From Ahaetulla prasina (Eukaryota > Chordata > Lepidosauria > Squamata > Colubridae), in the NCBI RefSeq assembly GCF_028640845.1, contig NC_080542.1:66787064-66851063 (forward strand): a stretch of 64,000 bases of DNA, written 5' to 3'. The stretch's first letter is position 1. Every line of letters starts with the position of its first letter. Under the pieces are notes generated by a model, which saw only the letters and a program-made list of their open reading frames with translations, did not search any database and was not told the origin of the DNA. The position numbers were made by a program, and so were the translations under genes. Below are positions 32,675-43,968 of the stretch, one piece after another.

Positions 32675-33890
32675 ATTTGCTTGTTTGTTTGTTAAATTTA
32701 CCACCCATCTTGCTGTGGGGACTACTCTGCATGGTTTACAACAGTAAAATGGAAAATATGTAAACATGATGATAGCAAAACAATGAAACAATAAGAATAA
32801 ACAACTGAAGTACAATAATATGAAATAAAAGATGGGTGGAAGAGGAGCAGGAAGTGGAGAAGAGAGATGGGTCATTAAATGGAACAGCAGCCACCTTCAA
32901 TTTGGTACTTTTGAGTACTATTGGGTCCCAAAGCCAACCAGAAGAGACACACCTTAGGTCCTTGTAGAAGAATAGAAGGGTGGAAGTAGACTCTTACCCT
33001 GGGGGCAGCATGTTCCAGAGGGTGGTCACTATAGCAGAGAAGACTCTTATCCTGGATCCCACCTACCAGAGTTCTTTGACTGAAGGGATCCACAACAGGC
33101 TTCCTCTGCTGGCACAAGTACAGCAGGCTTGACAGAACAAGATGGTTCATCAAGTAACTTGATTCAGGCTATAGAGGACTTTAAAGATCATAACTAACAC
33201 CTTGAACTGCATCTGGAAACAAACCAATAGCCAGTACAACTTGAGAAGCAGTGGTATAACATGGGCTATTCTAGGGGCCCCAAAGACTGCTCACACTGTC
33301 GCACTAATTGAAGTTTCTGAATGCATTTCAGAATAGCCCCTTACAACATATTTCAAGGGTGTCCTATTGAAAATACTGTAAAATATATTGCAGTAATTCA
33401 GATCACAGATGACTACGGTTTGAGTGATCAAGCACAAGGAGTCCTGCTCCAAGAAAGGACGCATCTGGTGCACAAACTAACGCTATGCATAGACTCTTGT
33501 ATCCATGACTGCTACCTGCTTTTTGAGTCCAGAGAATCCCTAAGAGTCTGAGTGGGATAGTGCAACCTGGTCCACAACTAGAGATGTCAAAGACCTAGAT
33601 CTTGAAGCTCCATGCAATAGACTCCAGTCATAGTCCGTTTCCCAGGTAATCCAACCCTAATCTGGCAGCTGGCCCAAAAGGATACCAGAGTTAATAGTAT
33701 CAAAGCCTGCTGAGGCCTCCTCTGGCTTCTCCAGAGCAGGCCGATGTTCTAATCTCAGTTCCAGCTCGGTGTCCAACATCCAACTCCAGCTGATGCTATC
33801 ATCATTGATAATGCAAATGATGTGGCCAAGCCAGGGCCCCAGATAAAATATCAGTCTGTGGACCTCACGGTGTTGCTACTGCTATCACAG
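32675..33890 (-). mobile_element. Older CR1-like LINE fragment, antisense
   Basis: The plus strand begins with the antisense tail (ttgtttgtttgttaaatttaccaccc). Antisense phrases match the fragment at 1255-1725 (gcatgttccagaggg, ctggatcccacc, cttcctctgctggcacaag) and the same CR1 region as the 46.9-47.6 kb copy. A minus-strand relic MRPFLEQDSLCLITQTVV at 33420-33473 matches the CR1 LLDRDALCTVTHALV region. The part beyond 33560 is less certain. Confidence 0.7.
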
Positions 33891-33901
33891 CAGGCCTTGC
33901 C

Positions 33902-34031
33902 TAATATAGCAATAATACTTATATATCGCTTCACAATGCTTGACAGCCCTCTCTAAGCAGTTTACATAGTCAACATATTACCCACCAACAATCTGGGTAT
34001 TTGTTTTACCAACCTCAAAAGGATGGAATAT
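33902..34031 (-). mobile_element. SINE fragment, antisense
   Basis: Read in reverse it gives ccttttgaggttggtaaaac, acccagattgttggtgg and gcttagagagggctgtcaagc, ending in a gcgatatataag-type tail. The body is shared with the SINEs at 8225, 12424 and 44620, but the tail is different; a sibling is at 46106-46245. The tRNA-like head is missing. Confidence 0.7.
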
Positions 34032-34429
34032 ATATAATATATCTAATCACTACTCATAGTCAAATCCAATCAAAGCTACTTATGGTAATGGCCTGATCTG
34101 GAATTATGATGTTGAAAAGGGAACTTTGCAAAGCTGGTTTAAGACAAGAATAATATGCAGTTTCCCCATTAAAAATATATTTTCAGCATCATTATCATCA
34201 GAGATTTTTTTTAAAAAAATGTGATAAAGATCACATTTTTCATTTCTTATGCAGCACAATTTTTAAGAAAACAATAAGGAATAATATTAAAATACCTTTT
34301 CTATGATGAAGACTGTTGAAAACGTTACATGCACATTCTGAGAAATGTTTATATGCTTCTATACAGGTAGATACCTCTGTTTTCAGTATTCCACAGGTTG
34401 AAATGCTGAAAGCTGATGGTCACTGTTGA
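34032..34429. other. Intronic sequence, no feature recognised
   Basis: AT-rich sequence between the SINE fragment and the RTE-type LINE. Confidence 0.5.
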
Positions 34430-36195
34430 CACAAGATACTAGCAAAACTATATGTGAAATGCCTCAGAAAAGAAAAAATATCCAATGCATTGAAAAAGGC
34501 TGAAGTAATTCTTATACGAAAGAAATAGGCCCAAGATTATTTAAAGAACTATTATCCAATAAGCTTTCTGTCATCTACAAGATAACTATTTTCACCAAGA
34601 TAATAGCAAAAAGAATATTGAGAACATTAAACCATGCACAGCAAAAGGAACAGGCAGGGTTCAGAAGTGGTTACAGCATAATGGATCACACCCAGGTTGT
34701 TCAGCAAGTCATTGAAAGGCACCATGCATGGCTTTCATTGAAAAGGCATCTAACTCAGTATTCCAGCAAGCAATAATTAATGTATTGCTCAACCAATAGG
34801 TGTAGACACCGCTTACATAAACTTACTACAAACAATATATGAAAAAAATAATGGTGACAATTTGGCTTAATGATCTTAAAATGGAAATCAACACAGAACG
34901 AGGTATATGACAATACAATAGTATATTACCTATCCTTTTCTCAGCCTGTCTTGAAGAAGTATTTTGCAAACTATACTGGACAAAAGATGGAATAAAAATC
35001 AATGGTGCCTAGTTCCAGATGATGTTTTTCTCTTCTCACAAGACCCAGAAGAACTACAAAGACACACACAGGAGCAGGAGAACCATTTGGCTTAAAAATA
35101 AACCTGAAAAAGAGGCAGGCTGTTTAATAAATTCACTAAAGAAAAAAAAATTATATCTGGAGAAGAACTAGATCAGTGGTAATCAACCTGGTCCCTACCG
35201 CCCACTAGTGGGCATTCCAGCTTTCATGGTGGGCGGTAGGGGTTTTGTCCAATACTAAAGCACTTTCCTTTTTTTTAATTCAATTGACTTTTTAAAAAAT
35301 TTTCATAAATTATTTAAAAACATTTTCATTAGGTTTTCATAAAATTCCCCGTGACAATTTAAATTTCTGAAAATATGCTATTTGTATCACCCACGCATAA
35401 GTTTAGTTCACGTTACGTAAGTGAAACTAAATGGCGCTATAGTGCAACCGCAAACAAAGCCTCGTCCCAGAATAGCTCGTGCATCTCTCCCCACACCACC
35501 CAGCTGTAACAGACAAATAGAGCTGGTAGCCGGTGCGCCCCCCCCCCGCAAACCCAATCCACAATGCGCGAAAGGCATGCGCAGACGATGATATATGGCG
35601 CATTACTGTAGAACCGGTGGGCGGTTAGAAAATTTTACTACTAACAGAGATACAAAAGTGGGCGGTAGGTATAAAAAGGCTGACTACCTCTGGTCTAATG
35701 TATAGTTTCATTTAATTTACCAAACAGTTCCTGGAGATCCCCCACTCCCAAGTGAACAAGGCACAAAACAACAAAGAAGGTTTTTTTCTGACATACTGTC
35801 TTAATGCTCATTAATGTTCATTACTGCTCATTTCTAAGAAAGAAATCTTGCACTGTTAAAGGCACAATGAAATCCTTCCTTATGATTCTGATAGGTATGC
35901 GACCGAAGATGCCCACACTATACCTGAACTAGATGTAGTAGACTATTACATATTCCTTGGCCAACGAATCTCAATGGAAGATGATAAAATAAAAGAAATT
36001 GAACGGTGTCTTAAATGTGGTTGGCAGGCATTTGGTAAGCTAAGCATAATTTTCAAGAATAGCCTCCCTCCATGCCAGAAGTGAAAAATTTTTGATCAGT
36101 GTGTGCTACCTGTTCTAACATATGCTGGTGAAACATGGACACTAACCTCATAATCTATGAGTGGTGCTAAGAACCATGGAAAGATACATGCTCAG
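34430..36195 (+). mobile_element. RTE-type LINE (reverse transcriptase part), split by a hAT element
   Basis: Relic RT motifs on the plus strand, in several frames: KEQAGFRSGYSIMDHTQVV (about 34650), TAYINLLQTIYEK (about 34812), then YPFLSACLEEVF (about 34930). After the hAT insertion it resumes as VVDYYIFLGQRISMEDDKIKEIE (about 35935) and FDQCVLPVLTYAGETWTL (about 36095). The order is that of RTE-clade polyproteins (BovB relatives). Many stops; non-functional. Confidence 0.78.
35174..35692. mobile_element. hAT-like MITE inserted in the RTE-type LINE
   Basis: The left end is cagtggtaatcaacctggtc and the right end in reverse is cagaggtagtcagcct. Both lead into the same taccgccca phrase. The 8-bp flanks (aactagat, gtctaatg) are only partly alike, so the duplication has decayed or was imprecise. 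No ORF. Confidence 0.75.
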
Positions 36196-36365
36196 CAGTG
36201 ATAGGATTCAAATTTTTTTATTACTGGTTTTCTGGATGTGGCTTGGTAGGCGTGGCTGTGTGGTCATGTGACTGGGTGGGCTGTGCCAATTCAACATCAC
36301 TCACGTCGAGGGCCACTTTACCCAGCCCCTACCCTCCCAGCCACTCCTTGTCACACCCGGGCTCA
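36187..36365. mobile_element. Fragment of a CAGGGGTGAAAT-type hAT MITE
   Basis: The sequence gataggattcaaatttttttattactggtt, then ggcttggtaggcgtggctgtgtggtcatgtgac, resembles a rearranged copy of the family at 53498-54057. One end is missing. Confidence 0.5.
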
Positions 36366-36488
36366 ACGTATCTACAGTTCTGTAAAAATGTTGTTCATCT
36401 TTTTTCGACTTTATTATCTGCATCTACATACTATAGATATACTTTCATGGACCACCGAAAAGAGAAAATGGCTCACAAGCTTTACCCA

Positions 36489-36885
36489 AGCGTGTGATAG
36501 AACAGTGGGCAATATATTTTCCAAAGAAGCAGAAGACAAAACTAGTAGCAATAGATGGAAACTGAACAATGAGAGAAGCAACCTAAAACTAAGGAGAAAC
36601 TTCCTGACGGTGAGGACAATTAACCAGTGGAACTACTTGTCTCCAGATGTTCTGGGTGCTCGATCACTGGAAGTTTTTAAGAAAAGACTAGTCAGCCATT
36701 TCTCTGAAATGGTATAGGATTCCCCCCACCACCATCAAAATCCCTATTATTCTGTCATTCTGACATCTTTCCCAGGTCTTTCACTCAGATTTTGGCATCC
36801 TCAGTTTTCCTGCCTGAGCAGGGGGTTGGACTAGAAGACCACTAAAGTTCCTTTCAACTCTGCTATTCCAGTGTTCCTGAGCTAA
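36489..36885 (+). mobile_element. L2/CR1-like LINE 3' fragment
   Basis: It encodes WKLNNERSNLKLRRNFLTV, TINQWNYLSPDVLG and LEVFKKRLVSHFSEMV. This is the C-terminus of an RT polyprotein, within the ORF 36268-36717. The 3' UTR phrase gggggttggactagaagacc follows at about 36823. An insertion of pyrimidine-rich sequence splits the 3' UTR at 36721-36800. Confidence 0.75.
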
Positions 36886-37078
36886 ATAGCTAAGACCCTC
36901 ATTGGGGCCCTATCTCTTTTGCTCCCTCTGAACTAATGAGTTAAAGAGCTGCCTCTAGACATTCATTTTAATAAGATTTTTAGAAACCTGCAGTTGAAAG
37001 TTCTTCATGTCTCCTTACTCTGAAGACCCAATTTCATTTGGAATTTAATCCCAAGGTGATTGCACCCCCAAGAAGCCA

Positions 37079-37157
37079 CATCTCTCTCTCCATATCTCTC
37101 TCTCCCCCCAATCTCTCTCTCACACACACATACCCAGACACACCCAGACACACACGC
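37079..37157 (+). repeat. Pyrimidine-rich and CA-rich low-complexity tract
   Basis: TC dinucleotide runs pass into a CA-rich stretch with ccagacaca repeats. Confidence 0.85.
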
Positions 37158-37221
37158 AAAATTTAAGCAAAGTTCCTTGTTTTGGAGACTTTAGAATTAG
37201 AGGCTACCTTGGAGGTCAATA

Positions 37222-37478
37222 GTGTGGCTCAGACTGCAAGACAGCCTGTTATTAAACACAGCTGCTTGCAATTACTGCAGGCTCGAGTCTCACCAGGCCC
37301 AAGGTTGACTCAGCCTTCCATCCTTTATAAGGTAGGTAAATGAGGACCCAGATTGTTGGGGGGGCAATAAGTTGACTTTGTAAATATACAAATAGGATAA
37401 GACTATTGCCTTACACAATGTAAGCCGCCCTGAGTCTTCGGAGAAGGGCAGGATATAAATGTAAATTAAAAAAATAAT
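37222..37478 (+). mobile_element. tRNA-derived SINE
   Basis: The head is gtgtggctcagactgcaagac, the B box ggctcgagtct is at about 37280-37290, the body is ccttccatcctttataagg, and the tail is gccctgagtcttcggagaagg with an A-rich end. It directly abuts an L2-like fragment. Confidence 0.88.
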
Positions 37479-37652
37479 AATCAGTGGAACAACTTGCCTC
37501 CAGCAGTTGTGAATGCTCCAACTCTGGAAATTTTTAAGATGTTGTTGGATAACCATTTGTCTGAAGTGGTGTAGGGATTCCTGCCTAAACAGGTGGTTGG
37601 ATTAGAAGACCTCTAAGGTCCCTTCCAACTCTGTTATTCTATTTGATTCTTA
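37479..37652 (+). mobile_element. L2/CR1-like LINE 3' fragment
   Basis: It carries atcagtggaacaacttgcctc, gaatgctccaactctgga, ttggataaccatttgtctga, gattagaagacctc and ends ctctgttattctat. It is part of the family at 24825, 36489 and 40130. Confidence 0.8.
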
Positions 37653-38575
37653 ACATTCTGCTAAACGCAGAACTCATACATACAAGTTCGCAGACATCCC
37701 GACTTGGCTGCAAGAACTGCAGGCAGTCTTCCCCACCACACACTTCTTCCTCCTCCTGCTGCTCCATGCAAGATGGGAGAGTCAAAAGAAAGTGCCTGGT
37801 CTGGGCACACAACCCTCCACGACGGAGCCCTTCCTGGGGAGCAAAGCAAGAACTTACTGATTCATCCCAAAAGTGACTCCAGAGTGGTGGCGGTGGCAGG
37901 AGAGCACCAGAATGGCGGTAGTGGCAGCGGAAGGAGACCAGAGCGGCAGCAGAAGGAGACCAGAGCAGTGGCAGTCATGGTGGAAGGAGACCAGAACAGT
38001 AGTGGCAGAAGGAGACCACAGCGGCAGCAGCGGAAGAGGAGCACCAGAATGGTGGAGGTGGGGCTCCAGGCATGCAGCCCTCAGGGGAAGAATTTTCCCT
38101 CAGGCCTCCCACCTATCAAGATGTTGCTTGATCTCACGGCTGCTTCTTGCAGCCCTTGTTGATGCTGAGCATGCCTTGGGCGTATGGGGTGATGTTCCAT
38201 TGCACAAGACGCTGTCCCAGCAAGAGCAGCAGCAGAGAGAAGCAGCTGCTGACCTGGAGAGCACATGGAGCATCTCTGTGAGCAACCAAGGCTCAAAAAG
38301 GGATGGAAGAAGCGGCTGCAAGAAGAACTGTCCGGTCCATTCCCAAACCACTTCAGCTCTCCTGCGCCCACATTGCCCCCCTTGGCCCTTCAGCCTAGTG
38401 CGGCAGGCCTAATAAATTGCTTCAGCCTGTGGGGCCATAGTTTGATGTTAGGGGGAGCGGCATGTGGGCGGGGGACCAGGACAAGGCTGGAGCGGGGAAA
38501 TGGCGCATCCCCCAAGCCAGTCGACTGAATGGCGAGCAGGTACAAAATACTAACACTTTGGGCCCCATTTGGACA
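37653..38575. repeat. GC-rich block with short tandem repeats
   Basis: About 0.9 kb of GC-rich sequence with overlapping frames on both strands and no recognised domain. 37875-38060 holds degenerate repeats built on ggaaggagaccagag(c/a)(g/a)gcag, producing GDQ/RRR-rich ORFs. It is probably the inside of a non-autonomous transposon, but no ends were identified. Confidence 0.5.
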
Positions 38576-38984
38576 TTATCACTTAGGGGTGGACTTTTGT
38601 TGACACCAGTTTAGACATTAATGGTTGTGTGCTGCATTATTTTGAGGGGACAGCACATTTACACTGTATATGCACTACTTTACATTGTAGCCAAATGTCA
38701 TTTCTTCAGTGTTGTCACATGAAAAGATATCCTTAAATATTTACAAAATGTGAGGGGAAGTACTCGTTTCTGTGATGTACTGTAGCTATTATTCTACATT
38801 GGCATTGGTATCCCACCTATATTCAAGTTATTAAATTTTGTACTAGCTATTGATTCTGGATTGCTTCTATGCAGAATGTGTTTTCATAATCTAACTGGGT
38901 GGTGATCAAGATGTGAGTTTCAGGAAGCATAAGATATTAAGACATGTTACATATATATGTTAAAATTAAAGGATGGTCAAGTCA
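38576..38984. other. Intronic sequence, no feature recognised
   Basis: AT-rich intron preceding the pentanucleotide array. Confidence 0.5.
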
Positions 38985-39190
38985 TAAAATAAAATAAAAT
39001 AAAATAAAATAAAATAAAATAAAATAAAATAAAATAAAATAAAATAAAATAAAATAAAATAAAATAAATAAAATAAAATAAAATAAAATAATAAAATAAA
39101 ATAAAATAAAATAAAATAAAATAAAATAAAATAAAATAAATAAAATAAAATAAAATAAAATAAAATAAAATAAAATAAAATAAAATAAAA
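38985..39190 (+). repeat. (ATAAA)n microsatellite, about 206 bp
   Basis: About 40 pentanucleotide units with three interruptions where a unit lost or gained bases (near 39065, 39090 and 39139). It is the largest simple repeat in the window. Confidence 0.97.
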
Positions 39191-40129
39191 ACCTGAGGAT
39201 TCAGTTCAAGATTTTGCAGGATTTGAGAAAGTAAGAACTCGTGGGTCTGAAACTTAAATTGTACAACTATGCTAGCTGTTTAATATGGATCACCTAACAG
39301 ATTTTATCTCATGCTTCTGTTCTTTCTTTGGAGGGAATAGGGCTTTCTGCAAACATATTTTTGAACTGATACAAATAAAAATAAATCATTAATAAGAGAC
39401 CATACAATAATGAATTATGTGGTGGTGATGATACCAGGTTTTTCCCCTGGCTTTGTTTTGAAATATCTGTTTATGAAGATGAGACTATTAAAAATTGATC
39501 AGCGGAAAAGCAATAATATAATCAGATTGCAAGATTTGTTGATAAAGATCAAATCTTTTAAGATTCTTACTTTACAATGGTTGGTTCCAGAACATTCAAA
39601 TAAGAAGCTCAGTGTGAAAACAACTGCAGGAAAAATGAGGAATATTGAGAAATTTGACAGGATACAAAAATTATATTAAATGCAACTTTATATTTTTATT
39701 TAGTGTAATTTATAAATGATTAATAAAATAGGCCTGAGAAAAGAAATGAATATATCGAAGACTGCATGATTAAAGGGATGCAGAATTTGAATGCAATGGG
39801 AATTTCAATGGAAGAAACTCATTAATTTTATTCAGAATATGATAATTAGACAAAAGTGTAAAAAATACTTTGTCACTAGTGCATTATTCAAATTTTCGTT
39901 GCTAAAATGAATAATTCATTTTCTGTCAGGCCCCTAGGAACCAGGAAAGACACATGTAGTTACTTCTGAGTAGTTTCCTTTACTGTTCCTCACTTATAGA
40001 AAGAATTTTATCAATCTAAAGAAACTGTTTGTATAACTACAGATATACCATGAGAATCACCAGACAGGAGCCTTTTTAACACAAGTTCTACCAAACTTTC
40101 TATGGTTCATTGCCTCTTTGCTCTAGAAC
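39191..40129. other. AT-rich intronic sequence
   Basis: No repeat family recognised. The ORF 39410-39679 is Lys/Ile-rich, has no recognisable domain, and is likely chance. Confidence 0.5.
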
Positions 40130-40450
40130 CGTGATGGTCTTCTATTCCAACCCCCTGCTTAGGCAGGAAATCCCACACCACTTCAGACAAATGGTTATCC
40201 AACATCATCTTAAAAATTTCCAGTGTTGGCGCATTCACAACTTCTGGAGGCAACTTGTTCCACTGATTAATTGTTCTAGCTGTCAGGAAATTTCTACTTA
40301 GTTTCAAGTTGCTTCTCTCCTTGATTAGTTTCCACCCACTGCTTCTTGTCCTACCCTCAGGTGCTTTGGAGAATAGCTTGACTTCCTCTTCTTCATGGCA
40401 GCCCCTGAGATATTGGTTGCCACAAAGAAGAGAGTCAAGCTATTCTCGTT
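40130..40450 (-). mobile_element. L2/CR1-like LINE 3' fragment
   Basis: In reverse orientation it encodes KLSRNFLTARTINQWNKLPP and APTLEIFKMMLDNHLSEV, with the 3' UTR phrase gggttggaatagaagacc. It extends to an upstream aagaagcagtgggtgg phrase. Confidence 0.82.
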
Positions 40451-40673
40451 GTTAATGGTTGTTAAGCAAATCACTGCATTCATTAAATCACCACAGTTGT
40501 TAAGCAAATCCCATTTGCCCACAGGTCACAAATTGTAATCACATGACCACAAGATGTTACAACTTGCTATAAACATGATCAGTTGCCAAGTGTCCAAGCT
40601 GTAATAATTTGATTGTGGAGGTGGTGCAATGATCGTAAGTACAAGGTTATAAATCACTTTTTCCAAGTCGTCG

Positions 40674-40691
40674 TAACTTTGAAATATTGTT
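40674..40691 (+). repeat. Left 18-bp target-site duplication of the L1
   Basis: The sequence TAACTTTGAAATATTGTT is repeated exactly at 43923-43940. The last T bases merge with the poly-T of the L1 tail. Confidence 0.95.
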
Positions 40692-41535
40692 TTTTTTATA
40701 ATTTTTATTTTGAATACAAATAATACAAACATCATACATGTAAATCTAAATACAAAAAAGGGGGGGAATACAATTACTGTGCACTTCCCCCGGATTCTTC
40801 CCCCTCCCCTTATATTTCTCTCTCTGTAACAACTAAAAGATATACAATATATTCCAATTGTGCCCTTATCCCCTCCAAAAAAACATATATACTTGACTAG
40901 TATTCTTGACTAGGCTTATTCTCTTTGCTTTCCATCAACACTGTTTTTATAAAATCCCTCCTATTTCATTATAATTGTTTATTTTAATCATCCCTTTTTA
41001 AAATTTTATTTCTGTTGTTAATTTATCATTTCTTGCCATACTCCAGATTTTTTTAAAAAATATTTTAGTTTTCTTCTGTACACCAATTCATTCAATCATT
41101 GAATCTTCCCTAATTGCATTTGCCAAAATCTCCATCAATAATGCAAATAAAACTGGGGATAAAGGGCAACCCTGTCTCATTCCCTGGCTTAAGGTTATTG
41201 TCTCTGTAACATCATCATTTATAAACTATTCTTGCTTTATTCTCTGAATATAGTTGATTTATCACTTTTCTAAAAATTTTTACAAAAGCTAACTTCTCTA
41301 TTAATATCTTCAATGTAGGCCATTCCACACAACTGAAGGCCTTAAAAATATATAATGCTAATACAGCTGCCTTTAATTTTTTATTCTTTATATATTTATA
41401 TTTAATACTCTTCTTAACTACGTCTGAATTTGTCGGCCTCTTATAAATCCACACTGGTCATTTTTAATATAATTCTCTATAAATATATTGGATCTATTTG
41501 CCAATATTGCTGTAAAAATCTTAGCATCCTAATTA
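40692..41535 (-). pseudogene. L1 ORF2 RT segment and 3' UTR (3' segment of the inverted L1)
   Basis: On the minus strand: YIKNKKLKAAVLALYIFKAF and VEWPTLKILIEKLAFVKIFR, then an antisense match to the GCPLSPxLF RT motif near 41170-41190. An A-rich 3' UTR extends to 40692. Stops and frameshifts are present. ORF2 is 5' of this point in the inverted segment. Confidence 0.8.
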
Positions 41536-41569
41536 ATACGGGAAATATTACAGAAGTGAGGACTCACAT

Positions 41570-42180
41570 GGGAAAGCATGATAGGGGATTAAAAAGCCAG
41601 ATAACTATGATGCATCAGGTGAAAAAGGATTTGATCGAGATACAGAACCATCAGCTCAAATTTATGGATACATGGATATCCGGAGAAAAGTGCACAAAAT
41701 GAAGCAAAATTGATCCATGAAGTACTGGACTGGGCTACTTCGATCCTCCCAAATGTCCCCTTTACAAGATATGATATTGATGTAATACATAGAGTTGGCC
41801 CAAAAAGGTTGGGAAGAAAATTGCCAGGATACATTGTGATACAATTCTGGCCTTATACAAAAAAAGAACAATTGTTGTCTAAATTGAAAAATATGGCGTT
41901 CATAGTGTTTGGGGGTCATCAGATACTAGTTTTTCCAGATTTAAATAGTGAGACATTACAACAGAAGAGAGAGATACATCAAGTTTGTCAATTATTGAAG
42001 AACAATAATATTAATTAGAGCTGGAGTTATCCCATTTTTTTTGAGATTTTCATATGGTGGAAGATCTTATAGAGTTGAAACAAGAGAGGAGGCGATGGAG
42101 AAATTAAGGGAGCTTGGAATCATCAATAAAGAAGAGGTCATAGAGCAAATCCAGAAAGCAAATAAGATATCGAAATTTCC
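41570..42180 (+). pseudogene. L1 ORF1 relic in the inverted segment
   Basis: It contains YDIDVIHRVGPKRLGRKLPG, VIQFWPYTKKEQLLSKLKNM and GGHQILVFPDLNSETLQQKR. These belong to the RRM and following domain of an L1 ORF1 protein. In a shifted frame after 42018 come RWSYP-like and REEAMEKLRELGI. A Gln/Lys-rich coiled-coil piece precedes it (MMHQVKKDLIEIQ). Broken by at least two frame changes. Confidence 0.75.
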
Positions 42181-42609
42181 GAGAAGGGAGATGAGAAGAA
42201 AGAAATAAGATCTCCAAGAGAAAGGGAAGCTGGATGAAGCAACAGGGGTTACAAGGTAACTGTAGAGACAGTATATAAATATTTATAATAGTTATATTAA
42301 GGGATATGTGTTATAACATATGTTTGGGTGTAGAAATAGGGTAAAGATGGTTAAACAAGGTGGAGTGCACAACCGAAGTCCGTGTATGGATGGTTCCTCT
42401 TCTCCCCCCATCCTCCCTTATGTGGCAGAGAGGAGGAAGATATCCTGAAGAAGGGAAGAGGGACATTATATATGTATATGGGTGGGTAAGAAGTTATTTA
42501 CGTTTTGGGATAATATGTATACTGTGTAGTTTTAGTTTTGTAAGATTTATGTTAGAGTACATATGGAGACCAAAGGGAATACATAGGAGGAATAGATGGG
42601 GAAATTGTT

Positions 42610-43922
42610 GAAGGTAGCTACAGGGAATGTACATGGCTTGGGGGAAAATATAAAAGAACAAGAATTGAAAAATCAATTAACAAAGAGAAAATAGATATTG
42701 TATTTTTATAAGAAACACATCAAAAAAAAGAAGGGGTGAATGAACTTTGGTAATACTAGCTGATGTATATGAAAAGGCATTTGGTACATAAGCAAGCAAT
42801 CATTGTAGCTAAAAGATGTGAATTGTATGTTAAAAGCCATAAAAAGAGATGATATGGGAAGATTTCTTATAATTCAAGGCTTGATTTATGGACAAGAGGT
42901 TACCTTAGCAAACTTGTATGTACCTAGTATAAATCAAAGAGAGTTTTATAATAGGATATAAAAAGAAATAAAAGAAGTCAAAAAAGGTTATGTGATAATG
43001 GCAGGTGATTATAATATGGTTATGGATAGCAGAATTGACAAATTCAATCCATCAAATGCGGAAATAAAGTATAATAATACAAATTTAATAAAATTTATTA
43101 ATAGAAATAGACTGAAAGATGTTTGGAGAGAATTACATGGTAATCAAAAGAGTTATACATACTTTTCTGGTAGACATAAAATTTTTACAAGAATAGATTA
43201 TATATTTGTAACCCTGGAAATTTTATCTAAAATAATGAAAGCAGAGATAATTAAAATATCTGATCATGCAATGGTAACTATGGAAATGGAAATAGATTGT
43301 GATTATAAACAGGCAAGTAGATTGAGAATGGATTTGAGGATTTTAAAAAATAAAGAGATTTTAGAAAAAATGGAAAGGGAATTAAAAGAAATATGGACTA
43401 TAAATGAAGAGGGAGGTAGTAATATAGATGTAATATGGGATGCAATGAAAGCAATAATGACAGGTTTAGGGATAAAATACTCTTATAATCTAAAAAACAA
43501 AAAGAGAAATATATAAAATGATTGGAGGAGAAAATTAGAGAACTAGAGAGTAAATATATAGAGAATAGAGAGAATAGGATTATGTTAGAATTATTAGCTA
43601 AAAGAAAAGTTGCAAAATATTGAGATAGAACAGAATATTGAGATAGAATTCAAGAATACAATAAAGAAATAATGGAATCACAAATAGAAGAAAAGGAGAT
43701 ACAAGAAGTTATTACTAAATTGAAAATAGGTAAGGCACCAGGGTTAGATGGACTAGGTATAGAATATTATAAAAATTTTAGCGGATTATTGGTGCCAAAG
43801 ATGAAGATAATGTTTAATAAAATAATGGAAGGGGAAAATATTCTAAGTTCCTGGAAGCAATCTTTGATAATACTGATAGCGAAACCAGATAAAGATCATT
43901 CAAACCCAGGATCATATAGACA
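42610..43922 (+). pseudogene. L1 ORF2 endonuclease and RT start in the inverted segment
   Basis: It begins KVATGNVHGLG (endonuclease N-terminus, with Gly where Trp is usual). The open piece 42992-43516 has IMAGDYNMVMD, RIDYIFVTLEIL and the SDHAMV box of the endonuclease. At 43672-43922: EVITKLKIGKAPGLDGLG and SLIILIAKPDKDHSNPGSYR of the RT. Stops interrupt it. Confidence 0.85.
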
Positions 43923-43940
43923 TAACTTTGAAATATTGTT
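43923..43940 (+). repeat. Right 18-bp target-site duplication of the L1
   Basis: Exact copy of 40674-40691. Confidence 0.95.
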
Positions 43941-43968
43941 AAATGAATGGACTGTACTCTTGGATACA

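Larger units (their letters stand above)
40692..43922 (-). mobile_element. Twin-primed (5'-inverted) L1 insertion
   Basis: The element is oriented minus. The 3' segment (about 41535 down to 40692) is in sense: RT domain, then 3' UTR, ending in an A-rich tail seen as a T-run on the plus strand. The 5' segment (about 41536-43922) is inverted and reads on the plus strand: ORF1, ORF2 endonuclease, start of RT. The two breakpoints are adjacent in the L1 coding map. The plus-strand part stops at PGSYR of the RT, and the minus-strand part begins just after, at AKIFTAILANRSNIF. The exact 18-bp duplication flanks the whole. Confidence 0.93.
40452..43968 (+). mobile_element. MITE-A copy interrupted by the twin-primed L1
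   Basis: The left part has gttgttaagcaaatcactgc, taatcacatgaccacaag, cagttgccaagtgtcc and aaatcactttttccaagtcg. The part after the L1 continues aaatgaatggactgtactcttggatacagg. Removing the L1 and one copy of the duplication restores the usual MITE-A order. Confidence 0.7.

Noticed and set aside
38985..39190. Regular pentanucleotide array as a possible CRISPR-like array
   Set aside because: Units are 5 bp without spacers, and the window is vertebrate DNA.
40692..43922. Two separate L1 insertions in opposite directions
   Set aside because: The shared breakpoint in the RT and the single pair of exact 18-bp duplications around both point to one twin-primed insertion.
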